Origin: Desulfomicrobium sp.
GTDB taxonomy: Bacteria > Desulfobacterota > Desulfovibrionia > Desulfovibrionales > Desulfomicrobiaceae
Length of the DNA: 8,047 bases
Direction of reading: 5' to 3'
Assembly (NCBI GenBank): GCA_003542385.1
Contig: DPKT01000212.1
Coordinates: 1 to 8,047 of the forward strand
Numbering within the stretch: the stretch's first letter is position 1; every line of letters starts with the position of its first letter. Of the stretch, positions 1 to 6,506 are shown piece after piece. The position numbers were made by a program, and so were the translations under genes. The notes below the pieces were generated by a model. That model searched no databases and had not been told where the DNA came from. It was given only the letters and a program-made list of their open reading frames with translations.

Positions 1-573
1 GACACGTCCCGCATCGCCCCGGTCAACATGACCCTGGCCGAGGGCGGCCGGGTCACGGTGCACGACCCGGAGAACCGTCTGGGCTTGGCTGACGATGCCC
101 ATATGGAGAAATTTTTCGAGCTGGTCGACGACCCGCGGGCCCAGGTCCTGGTCACCCGGCGGGCCGAGTCGGCCCCGGGCCTGATCCTGCATCCGCGGGA
201 TCTGTGCGCCGGTATCGGCTGCCGCCGCGGCGTCTCCAAGGACGAGATCCTGCAGGCTTTGGCCGGGGTCATACGGGATAACGGGCTTGCCGTGACATGC
301 CTGGCCAGACTGGCCAGCGTGGACCTGAAAGCCGACGAGGCGGGGCTCCTGGACGCGGCCCGCGACCTGGGACTGCCCCTGGAGTTTTTCGACGGATCAT
401 TGCTGGACGGAACACCGGTGCCCAACCCTTCGGAACGGGTGCGGGACAAGATAGGAGCGAGAAGCGTATGCGAAGCGGCGAGCTTACAGGCGGCACTGAA
501 GTTGAACCCGGCGGCGCGGCTGATCGTGCCCAAGACCGTGTGCGGGAACGTGACGGTGGCCCTGGCCGGCTGA
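1..573 (+). CDS. cbiG: CbiG, cobalt-precorrin-5A hydrolase (3' part; 5' end outside window)
   Basis: Open from the first base of the window in frame 1 to a TGA at 571-573, giving 190 C-terminal residues. The ATG at 28 is internal, because coding-type sequence (DTSRIAPVN...) continues upstream of it to the edge. CbiG opens the delta-lactone of cobalt-precorrin-5A and releases the C20 carbon as acetaldehyde in the anaerobic, early-cobalt route to cobalamin; it is cytoplasmic. Roughly the first 55 visible residues match the end of the middle domain. The C-terminal CobE/GbiG-type domain follows, with the typical HPRDLCAGIGCRRGVS segment, a run resembling LARLASVDLKADEAGLLD, and the closing VPKTVCGNVTVALAG. 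Its last 106 nt overlap the predicted start of cobJ, which implies translational coupling. Family assignment is firm; only the missing N-terminus limits it. Confidence 0.9.
   Translation, partial: DTSRIAPVNMTLAEGGRVTVHDPENRLGLADDAHMEKFFELVDDPRAQVLVTRRAESAPGLILHPRDLCAGIGCRRGVSKDEILQALAGVIRDNGLAVTCLARLASVDLKADEAGLLDAARDLGLPLEFFDGSLLDGTPVPNPSERVRDKIGARSVCEAASLQAALKLNPAARLIVPKTVCGNVTVALAG
453..457 (+). promoter_or_regulatory. Ribosome binding site supporting the upstream cobJ start
   Basis: AGGAG lies 10 nt before the ATG at 468, inside the cbiG coding sequence. It is the only good Shine-Dalgarno match near the possible cobJ starts (ATG 468, GTG 540, GTG 576) and is the reason for choosing the overlapping start. 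Confidence 0.5.
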
Positions 574-1328
574 CCGTGGTGGGCCTGGGGCCCGGCAGCG
601 CGGACCTCCTGGCGCCCATGGCCCTGGAGTGCCTGGTGCGGGCCGGGGCCGTGGTCGGCTACGACCGGTACATGGATCTGGTGGACCCGAAGCTGCTGGC
701 GGGCAAGACCCTGTTTTCGAGCCCCATGAAGAAGGAGATGGAGCGCACGGCCAAGGCCGTGGACTTCGCCCTTTCGGGCCTGGACACGGTGGTGGTCAGC
801 TCCGGCGACAGCGGCGTCTACGGCATGGCCGGATTGGTGTTGGAATATCTGGAACGCGAAGGGCTCCTTCATGCGGTGGAGCTGGACATCGTGCCCGGCA
901 TCCCGGCCCTGTGCGCGGCGGCCGCCCTCCTGGGCGCGCCCCTCATGCACGATTTCTGCGCCGTCTCCCTTTCGGACCTGCTGACCCCCCTGCCGCTGAT
1001 CATGCGCCGCGTGCGCTGCGCGGCCGAGGGCGACTTCGTCATCGCCCTCTACAACCCCAAGTCCCGCAAGCGCGGCTCCTACCTGGCCAAGGCCCTGGAG
1101 ATGATCGCGGCGCAGCGCGGCCCGGACACGCCCGTAGGCTTCGTGCGCAACGCCTACCGGCCGGACCAGGAGGTACGTACCGCCACCCTGGGCTCCTGCG
1201 ACCCCGAATGGGCGGACATGCTGACCACGGTCATCGTGGGCAATTCCGCAACGCGACTCGTGAACGGCAAGATGCTCACACCGCGGGGATATTACGAGAA
1301 ATACGGACGGGAAAACGACGGTAATTGA
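468..1328 (+). CDS. cobJ: CobJ/CbiH, precorrin-3B (cobalt-factor III) C17-methyltransferase
   Basis: 286 residues from the ATG at 468. The enzyme methylates C17 of the macrocycle from S-adenosylmethionine and drives ring contraction, the step before CbiG in the anaerobic pathway. Visible family motifs: the glycine-rich VVGLGPGS strand-loop (residues 37-44), GDSGVYGMAG (113-122), the proline/alanine SAM pocket PGIPALCAAAA (from 143), a FCAVSLSDLLTP segment, and YNPKSRKR (195-202). The start was chosen because AGGAG at 453-457 lies 10 nt upstream. That start adds about 34 Arg/Gly-rich residues before the conserved core and overlaps cbiG by 106 nt. In-frame GTG codons at 540 and 576 would shorten or remove the overlap but lack a clear ribosome binding site. 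The length is slightly above the usual 240-260 residues, and the extra is this N-terminal tail. Only 24 nt separate its stop from the convergent glycosyltransferase. Confidence 0.9.
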   Translation: MRSGELTGGTEVEPGGAADRAQDRVRERDGGPGRLTVVGLGPGSADLLAPMALECLVRAGAVVGYDRYMDLVDPKLLAGKTLFSSPMKKEMERTAKAVDFALSGLDTVVVSSGDSGVYGMAGLVLEYLEREGLLHAVELDIVPGIPALCAAAALLGAPLMHDFCAVSLSDLLTPLPLIMRRVRCAAEGDFVIALYNPKSRKRGSYLAKALEMIAAQRGPDTPVGFVRNAYRPDQEVRTATLGSCDPEWADMLTTVIVGNSATRLVNGKMLTPRGYYEKYGRENDGN

Positions 1329-1335
1329 TTCCGGA

Positions 1336-1367
1336 CTGCGTTGCTCCACCGCTCAGGTGAAACGCAG
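1336..1367. terminator. Possible stem-loop between convergent cobJ and glycosyltransferase genes
   Basis: CTGCGTT (1336-1342) pairs with AACGCAG (1361-1367). Inside it CACC (1347-1350) pairs with GGTG (1356-1359) around the loop GCTCA. The structure spans the 24-nt gap and the last codons of the glycosyltransferase. Neither strand has a T-run after the stem and the internal loop is asymmetric, so it is at best a weak terminator or a 3'-end stabilising hairpin. Confidence 0.3.
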
Positions 1368-3017
1368 GAGATCGCCCTTGAGCATCCACATCACGGTGGC
1401 CGTCGCAGCCGGATGCCCTTCGGCGCGGGCCTTCAGGGACGCCCAATCCACGGGATGCCGGGTCCAGACCAGCACCATGCGCATGAGTTCCAGGTCGACC
1501 CGGCCCTCAACGCCCGCATAGACCACCGGAAAATCCTTGCCGCGGTACACGGCCCGCCCCAAGTCCGTTATTTCCAGCATATCCTTGTCTTGCAGCCTCC
1601 GTGTCGGGTAACCGCCGAAAATCCTGCCGTGGTCCAACGCCAGGGGATGGAGGCTCTCACCCTCTCCCGGCGCGGGCGCAGGTTCCGCCCCCAGCCGCTC
1701 CCAGAGCGCAAGATACCGTCCTATGACCGCCGGCCAGTCGAAGGCCGCCGAATGCTCCCTGGCCGCCCGGCCCATCTCCGCCCTGACCTCCGGTCGCAGC
1801 ATGACGCCCAGGCTCGCGGCCAGTTCCCCCACGTCCACGGCCACGTCCTGGGCCAGCCAGAGGTGGTATGCCGTGTCGTACAGGAGCGGGGCCAGGAGCG
1901 AGACCTCGCCGACCTCGCCGCTGTCCGCCGTGGGGACCAGCAGCCCCGTCTTCCCGTGGACCACGAGGTCCCGGTAGCCGTCGTAGTCCGAGGCGATGAC
2001 GGGCTTGCACGCGGCGGCCGCCTCCAGGAGCGTCAGGCCGAAGGTCTCCTGTGGGTTGTCGGCCAGTGACACGACCACGTCGGCCCGCCCCAGGAGCGCC
2101 TTCTTGGCCCCGTCGTCGGGGCAGCGCACGACCACCAGGCGCAGCCCGATGTTGGCCGCCAGGTTGGTCAGGGTCCCGGGCAGGGACGCGCCCTCGTCGG
2201 GGCTCCCGGCCAGAACCAGACAGATTCCGCTCAGGTCCGCTCCGCCCCGGCGCAGGCGCTGGAAGGCGCGCAGCAGCGGCAACAGGTCCATCTTCGAATA
2301 GGGGCTGATGCGCCCCGGCACCAGAAACACGGTTTTTCCCGCCGCAACGTCCGGCAGGCTCTCCCCCCCAATATCCGCGAATTCGTCCCGCCACACGCCG
2401 AGGGGCACCACGTCCACCTGCGGCGCGGGAGCGTTGCAGTGCTCGCGAAGCGCGGCCAGTTCCTCGCGGACCACCGCCGCCCCGGCCCTCGACGTGGCCA
2501 CGATGCAGTCCCGCTCCGTGGCCCCGGCCCATACGTGCTGGGCGAAGGACTGGCCGTAGCGGGCGTAGGACAGGGAATGGGTCACGCCCGTTATGGGAAA
2601 GACATTGCGGGCCAGGCGGTTGCGCACGGCGGCCAGGAAGCCCTGGTGGGTCAGGCAGTCCGAGAGGTGAAAGCAGTGGTAGGTCGTGGACGCCAGATAT
2701 TCCGGCAGGGCCGTGCGCGGCAGGATGCGGATCTTGGGCGCTGCGCCGGGGCAGGCTGAGCGCACGAAAGTCTCCAGAGCCGCTCCGCTGTGCATGTCGG
2801 GCAGAAAGAAGTGGTAGTGCGCGAAGGGGTCAGCCGTCAGCAGGGCGCGCAGAAATCCCGTGTTCGCGACCTTGCGGCCGAGAATGGGCCCGTCCTCAAC
2901 GAACGGGTCGAGAGTGCCCCAGACGGGGCCGGGATCGTGCGCCATGCCCGTACCAAGCAATATCCGGGCCTGAAGGAAGGACGTTGCGGACACGAGGACG
3001 CTTCGGAACTTCTTCAC
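1353..3017 (-). CDS. GT-B glycosyltransferase, family-4-like, with unassigned C-terminal extension
   Basis: 554 residues if translation starts at the GTG at 3017, which has GGAGG (3022-3026) 4 nt upstream. A TTG at 3071 would add 18 residues but has no good ribosome binding site. No signal peptide or membrane segment is seen, so it is likely cytoplasmic. It presumably transfers a sugar from a nucleotide-activated donor; the acceptor is unknown. The C-terminal Rossmann-like half carries the donor-binding signature: PGRISPYSK with R236 and K242, then an E-x7-E motif ETFGLTLLE (E324, E332), followed by CKPVIASDYDGYRDLV and GKTGLLVP. The N-terminal half is atypical, with a WGTLDPFVEDGPILGRKV segment near the start and an ITGVTHSLSYARYG segment. 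After the GT domain (about residue 430) an Arg- and Ala-rich tail of about 120 residues ends in VMWMLKGDLLRFT; I do not recognise it. It is flanked by convergent cobJ and divergent cyclase, so it appears to be transcribed alone. The family call is firm; the biological role (envelope polysaccharide, lipid or protein glycosylation) is unknown. Confidence 0.8.
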   Translation of the reverse strand: MKKFRSVLVSATSFLQARILLGTGMAHDPGPVWGTLDPFVEDGPILGRKVANTGFLRALLTADPFAHYHFFLPDMHSGAALETFVRSACPGAAPKIRILPRTALPEYLASTTYHCFHLSDCLTHQGFLAAVRNRLARNVFPITGVTHSLSYARYGQSFAQHVWAGATERDCIVATSRAGAAVVREELAALREHCNAPAPQVDVVPLGVWRDEFADIGGESLPDVAAGKTVFLVPGRISPYSKMDLLPLLRAFQRLRRGGADLSGICLVLAGSPDEGASLPGTLTNLAANIGLRLVVVRCPDDGAKKALLGRADVVVSLADNPQETFGLTLLEAAAACKPVIASDYDGYRDLVVHGKTGLLVPTADSGEVGEVSLLAPLLYDTAYHLWLAQDVAVDVGELAASLGVMLRPEVRAEMGRAAREHSAAFDWPAVIGRYLALWERLGAEPAPAPGEGESLHPLALDHGRIFGGYPTRRLQDKDMLEITDLGRAVYRGKDFPVVYAGVEGRVDLELMRMVLVWTRHPVDWASLKARAEGHPAATATVMWMLKGDLLRFT

Positions 3018-3021
3018 CCCG

Positions 3022-3026
3022 CCTCC
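3022..3026 (-). promoter_or_regulatory. Ribosome binding site that favours the GTG start of the glycosyltransferase
   Basis: On the minus strand GGAGG sits 4 nt before the GTG at 3017. The spacing is short, but no comparable motif precedes the upstream TTG at 3071, so the GTG is preferred. Confidence 0.45.
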
Positions 3027-3087
3027 GGAAAACGCCCGCTTCTCGGGCCTCGGCTGCCGGGATGGCAGCAAACTTGCTAATCACGTA

Positions 3088-3102
3088 AAAAATGTCATTT
3101 TT
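3088..3102. promoter_or_regulatory. Perfect palindrome in the divergent spacer (candidate operator)
   Basis: AAAAATG (3088-3094) and CATTTTT (3096-3102) form a perfect inverted repeat around a single T. It lies in the 103-bp spacer between the divergent glycosyltransferase (start 3017) and diguanylate cyclase (start 3121), in the AT-rich part where promoters are expected. I could not define convincing -35/-10 pairs on either strand. The short spacer and A/T arms suit a protein-binding site better than an RNA hairpin. Confidence 0.35.
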
Positions 3103-3120
3103 CCGATGTTCGGAGGAATC

Positions 3121-4572
3121 ATGGAAACCCCTAAACGCCCGACTCTGGGTGTGGCCCTCGCCCCGCAAATCGTTTCAGGTTTGGTGCCGCATCTGCCCGA
3201 AACGCACCGTCTGGAAAACCTTCCCGTCGACGGGGCGATATCGTTCATGGGCGAGGCTACGCATGGCGGGCTGGCCTTCGTGGCCGTCACCACCTGGAAG
3301 GGGTTGGACCCCGGGACCAGGGAGCGGATCGCGTCCAACGAGTCCTGGCAGTTCCTCCTCATCGCGGATGAAACCGATCCGGAAGCACTCGAATTCATGG
3401 CCTCGGGCTCGTTCCTGACCCTCGTGACCTGCCCCCTGGACGGGGCAAAAATTGCCCGCGCCCTGCATCAGGCGGAAGAAGTATCCAGCATGTATCAGGA
3501 CATCTTCATGATGGCGCGGGAAATAAGCCTCGAGCGCGAACTCCTGGCCCGCAAGAACGAACAGTTGGCCTTCCTCAACCAGGTCCTGACCCGGGCCAGT
3601 CAAACCCTTGACCCGGCGGTGATCCTCTCGAACAGCGCCGAGGATCTGGGTCTGCTGCTCGACGTGCGTTCGGTGTTCGGGGTTTTCTGGAACGCCGCCG
3701 AAGGCCAGACGGAAGCCGAACTGTTCCTGCCCGAAAATCTCCCCCAGGCAAGACAGGAAGACTGGGTCAACCACCTGCTGAGCGTAGCCGGACGGCTGAA
3801 CAGGGACGCCATCCGCGGCTACCAGGTGTCTTTCCTGAACCCCCGCGATGGCATCGAAGACGAAGCGCCCGAGCTGGACCAGCTGGTCACCCTCCCCTTG
3901 AGCGTGGGCCCCGAGCCCTTCGGCACGCTGATCATCAGTTCGCGGGAGGCGTCGGCCCTCGGCCGGGACCGGCTTCGCATCCTGACCTCGGCCGCCAACC
4001 ACCTGGCCCTGGCCATGCGCAACAGTCTGGAATTCCGCAAGACCAAGGCCAGGGCCGACCATGACGGCCTGACGCGCATCTCCAATCGTCACCATTTTGA
4101 CATGCGTCTGCGCGAGGAAATGAAGCGCCACCAGCGCCATCAGGATGAACTGAGCCTGATGATGATCGACCTGGACTACTTCAAGTCCGTCAACGACACC
4201 TACGGCCACCAGGCCGGCGACATGGTGCTTAAAGAGGTCGGTCGCATCCTGCAGAAGACCCTGCGCGAATCCGATTTCCCGGCCCGTTACGGCGGGGAGG
4301 AGTTCGTGGTCATCCTGCCCCAGACCAAAGAGGAGCATGCCTGGACCTTGGCCGAACGCCTGCGCGACGTCATCGGGCAGACCGTATTCCGCGTGCAGCG
4401 CAAGCGCTTCCGGGTCACGGCCTCCATCGGCATCGCAGGGGTCAAGCCCGGTGCCCTGGCCAAGCCCGAATCCCTCATCTTCAAGGCCGACCAGGCCCTC
4501 TACCTGGCCAAGGCCAGCGGACGGAACATGGTCTGCTGCTCGGCCATCGAGGAGACGTCCGTAGCGCACTGA
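3121..4572 (+). CDS. Diguanylate cyclase: N-terminal sensory region, GAF-like domain, GGEEF domain
   Basis: 483 residues. The ATG at 3121 is preferred over the ATG at 3106 because GGAGG (3112-3116) lies just before it. It makes cyclic di-GMP from two GTP. Residues 1 to about 120 look like a degenerate response-receiver fold (alternating hydrophobic strands such as LAFVAVTTW and QFLLIAD) without a clear phospho-acceptor aspartate cluster. A probable coiled-coil linker (about 120-158) follows. Residues about 161-312 resemble a GAF domain. The catalytic domain starts at DHDGLTRISNR (313-323), with metal-binding D350 in MMIDLDYFKSVND, substrate residues N358 and D367 in the NDTYGHQAGD stretch, GGEEF at 391-395, and the inhibitory RxxD site RESD (382-385) exactly five residues upstream. 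All catalytic features are intact, so an active, product-inhibited cyclase is expected. No membrane segment is seen, so it should be cytoplasmic. The input signal is unknown. A strong terminator follows. Confidence 0.93.
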   Translation: METPKRPTLGVALAPQIVSGLVPHLPETHRLENLPVDGAISFMGEATHGGLAFVAVTTWKGLDPGTRERIASNESWQFLLIADETDPEALEFMASGSFLTLVTCPLDGAKIARALHQAEEVSSMYQDIFMMAREISLERELLARKNEQLAFLNQVLTRASQTLDPAVILSNSAEDLGLLLDVRSVFGVFWNAAEGQTEAELFLPENLPQARQEDWVNHLLSVAGRLNRDAIRGYQVSFLNPRDGIEDEAPELDQLVTLPLSVGPEPFGTLIISSREASALGRDRLRILTSAANHLALAMRNSLEFRKTKARADHDGLTRISNRHHFDMRLREEMKRHQRHQDELSLMMIDLDYFKSVNDTYGHQAGDMVLKEVGRILQKTLRESDFPARYGGEEFVVILPQTKEEHAWTLAERLRDVIGQTVFRVQRKRFRVTASIGIAGVKPGALAKPESLIFKADQALYLAKASGRNMVCCSAIEETSVAH

Positions 4573-4596
4573 AAAGGGGCCATGCCTTGAACGACG

Positions 4597-4639
4597 CGAA
4601 TGGCCGCGGGCTGAGAGATGCCCGCGGCCATTCGTTTTT
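4597..4639 (+). terminator. Strong intrinsic terminator after the diguanylate cyclase
   Basis: A perfect 15-bp stem: the left arm 4597-4611 starts CGAATGGCC and the right arm 4620-4634 is its exact reverse complement. The loop is 8 nt (TGAGAGAT), and TTTTT follows immediately at 4635-4639. It starts 25 nt after the cyclase stop. The convergent dctM ends at 4645, so the stem may also stop dctM transcripts, but the minus-strand exit sequence lacks a T-run and termination there should be weaker. Confidence 0.9.
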
Positions 4640-4644
4640 CCGCG

Positions 4645-5919
4645 CTATCTGAGAATCGACGGCAGCCAGGTGGAGATGACCGGAATGTAGGTCACCATCA
4701 GCAGGCAGAGGAAGAGCAGGACGAGAAACGGGAGCACCGACCGGGCGATTTCCGTCAGCGGTTTGCCGGTGATGCCCATGGCCACGAAGAGGTTCAGGCC
4801 GAAGGGAAAGGTCAGGAAACCGATCTCGACGTTGACGATCATCATGATGCCCCAGGCCACTGGGTCGATGCCGAAATGGATCAGCATGGGCAGGAAGATG
4901 GGCGTGAGGACCAGGATGGAGGTCACGATGTCCATGACGCAGCCGATGAGCAGCAGGAGCACGTTGACCAGAAAGAGAAAGACGTACTTGTTGCCGATAT
5001 GCGCGCTGATGAACTGGGCGGCCTGGGCCGGCAGCTGCTCGCGCGTCAGCAGCCAGATGAAGGGCATGGCGCAGGCGATGATGAACAGCAGGGCCGAGGA
5101 CAGCACCGCGCTCTTGACCAGGATGGCCCGGAACTTGGCCCAGGTCAGGGAGCGATAGACGAAGGTCTCGACCAGCAGGGCGTAGACCACGGACACCCCC
5201 GCCGCCTCGGTGGGCGTGAAGATGCCCGAGTAGATCCCGCCCAGGACGATGACCGGCATGGCCAGTCCCCACGAGGCGCGGCCGAGGATGCGCATGGTCT
5301 CACCGAAGGAATGGGTGGACGTCGCCCCCCAGCCGTGGCGCCTGGCCATGTACAGGGCGAAGGCGCCCAGCACGACGACGCGCACCACGCCGGGCATGAC
5401 CCCGGCCATGAACATGTCGCTGACCGAGGTGTTGCCCACCAGGGAATAGAGGACCATGGGTATGGACGGCGGGATGAGGATGCCCAGGGTGCCGGCGCTG
5501 GTTATGAGGCCGATGCTGAACTTCTCGTCGTAGCCTGCGCGGATGAGGGCCGGGATCATGATGCTGCCCACGGCGATGACCGTGGCGGGGCTCGACCCGG
5601 AGATGGCCGCGAAGAACATGCAGGTCAGGATGCCGGCCAGGGCCAGCCCGCCCCGAAAGCGCCCCACGCAGGCGTTCATGGACTCGACGAGGTAGTGGGC
5701 GATGCGCCCCTCGGCCATGATGTTTCCGGCCAGGATGAAGAAGGGGATGGACAGGAGCAGGAAGTTGTCCAGCCCGCGGAAGAGCTGCTGCACCAGGGCC
5801 GTCAGGGGCACGTTCATGAACAGGGTTACGGCCCCGGCCGTGGTGGCCAGGACCACGATGGCGATGGGCGTGGACAGCAGGAGCAGGCCGAGGAATACGC
5901 AGACGATGAACCAGATCAT
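4645..5919 (-). CDS. dctM: TRAP transporter large membrane subunit (DctM)
   Basis: 424 residues from the ATG at 5919, which overlaps the dctQ stop by one base (TGATG) and has GGAGG 7 nt upstream; longer readings would start inside dctQ. The product is a polytopic inner-membrane protein with about a dozen hydrophobic segments, and is the ion-coupled translocation channel of the tripartite transporter. Family signatures: an N-terminal helix with GLLLLSTPIAIVV, FFILAGNIMAEG, the hallmark ISGSSPATVIAVGSIMIPAL (SGSS at 107-110) and TLGILIPPSIPMVLYS (PPSIP at 150-154), repeated in weaker form in the second half (GVFTPTEAAG-like stretch IFTPTEAAGVSVVYALL). The length is normal for the family. It is the last gene of dctP-dctQ-dctM and convergent with the cyclase. 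Transporter class is certain; the substrate must be inferred from DctP. Confidence 0.94.
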   Translation of the reverse strand: MIWFIVCVFLGLLLLSTPIAIVVLATTAGAVTLFMNVPLTALVQQLFRGLDNFLLLSIPFFILAGNIMAEGRIAHYLVESMNACVGRFRGGLALAGILTCMFFAAISGSSPATVIAVGSIMIPALIRAGYDEKFSIGLITSAGTLGILIPPSIPMVLYSLVGNTSVSDMFMAGVMPGVVRVVVLGAFALYMARRHGWGATSTHSFGETMRILGRASWGLAMPVIVLGGIYSGIFTPTEAAGVSVVYALLVETFVYRSLTWAKFRAILVKSAVLSSALLFIIACAMPFIWLLTREQLPAQAAQFISAHIGNKYVFLFLVNVLLLLIGCVMDIVTSILVLTPIFLPMLIHFGIDPVAWGIMMIVNVEIGFLTFPFGLNLFVAMGITGKPLTEIARSVLPFLVLLFLCLLMVTYIPVISTWLPSILR

Positions 5920-6416
5920 CAGGCGCCCTCCCCTTCTCCGCCGTCGAAGACGATGCGCGCGTGCTCCCAGGCCTTGCAGCCGAAACGCGCGGCGATGCTC
6001 ACCCCGAAGATGGGGATGGGCAGATAGGCCACCCACATGGGCAGGCCGAGGGAGGCCATGGTCATGCCGTAGCGGGCCAGCAGAGCGGTCTGCTCCCAGC
6101 CGAACCAGGCGATGACCAGCATGACGACGGCGCTCAGGATGTTGGCCAGGGCGCGAAGGGCCGCCGCGACACGCCTGGGGGCGTACTGGGTCACGGCCTC
6201 CATGGAGAAATGCGCCCCGTGTTTCACGGCCAGGCCGGCGCCGGCAAAGGTGGCGAAGACCACCAGGTAGCGGCTGCCCTCGTCGAACCAGTCGAAGGTC
6301 AGTCCGAGAAAATAGCGGGTCAGGACCTGGATGGTCGTGCCCACAGCCAGGAGCAGGAGCAGGCCGCCCACTGCCAGCTCTTCCAGGTTGCCGAGAATGT
6401 TCAGGAACTTCTTCAT
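5919..6416 (-). CDS. dctQ: TRAP transporter small membrane subunit (DctQ)
   Basis: 165 residues with four hydrophobic segments (about 15-35, 48-65, 88-108 and 128-148), the usual topology of this subunit, which supports DctM in the inner membrane. The family pattern is visible: RYFLGLTFDWFDEGSRYL (34-51), with the conserved Arg, Trp and Glu, followed by GAGLAVKHGAHFSMEAV. The ATG at 6416 is preceded by the purine stretch GAGAGAG, a modest ribosome binding site lying directly after the T-run of the intercistronic hairpin. The stop overlaps the dctM start by one base, so DctQ and DctM should be made in step. Confidence 0.92.
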   Translation of the reverse strand: MKKFLNILGNLEELAVGGLLLLLAVGTTIQVLTRYFLGLTFDWFDEGSRYLVVFATFAGAGLAVKHGAHFSMEAVTQYAPRRVAAALRALANILSAVVMLVIAWFGWEQTALLARYGMTMASLGLPMWVAYLPIPIFGVSIAARFGCKAWEHARIVFDGGEGEGA

Positions 6417-6425
6417 GTCTCTCTC

Positions 6426-6452
6426 AAAAAAGGCAGGGCCCGCAGGCCCCGC
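6426..6452 (-). terminator. Attenuator-like hairpin between dctP and dctQ
   Basis: Read on the minus strand, GGGCC-TGCG-GGCCC (6449-6436) forms a five-pair GC stem, extended by two further G-C pairs across one mismatch (6452-6451 with 6434-6433). After one base comes TTTTTT (6431-6426). This is the form of an intrinsic terminator, placed 10 nt before the dctQ start. It probably lets only part of the transcripts read on into dctQM, so the binding protein is made in excess. Confidence 0.65.
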
Positions 6453-6473
6453 TTCGTTGTCACCATGTGCGGC

Positions 6474-6494
6474 CCCGGCACCGGGTCCGGGACC
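6474..6494. repeat. Overlapping GC-rich inverted repeats just after dctP
   Basis: CCCGG-CA-CCGGG (6474-6485) and GGTCC-G-GGACC (6484-6494) overlap by two bases, 13 nt after the dctP stop. The two hairpins are mutually exclusive. They have no T-run and may protect the 3' end of the dctP message from exonucleases, together with the attenuator downstream. Confidence 0.4.
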
Positions 6495-6506
6495 GTCAGG
6501 AAAAGC

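Noticed and set aside
1..1328. Search for a cobalamin riboswitch near the corrin genes
   Set aside because: The upstream part of the operon is outside the window and no B12-box-like sequence or non-coding leader is present here.
1657..2532. A 291-codon open frame in another frame of the glycosyltransferase strand
   Set aside because: The Gly/Arg/Pro-rich translation is typical of an out-of-frame reading of GC-rich coding DNA; the overlapping frame has the GT-B signature.
3175..4569. A 464-codon open frame on the - strand opposite the diguanylate cyclase
   Set aside because: It has no recognisable motifs, and the opposite strand encodes a complete GGEEF protein with intact active-site residues.
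4618..6027. A 469-codon open frame on the + strand opposite dctM
   Set aside because: The low-complexity His/Asp/Gln/Gly translation is a shadow of the dctM codons; the frame also begins inside the terminator stem.
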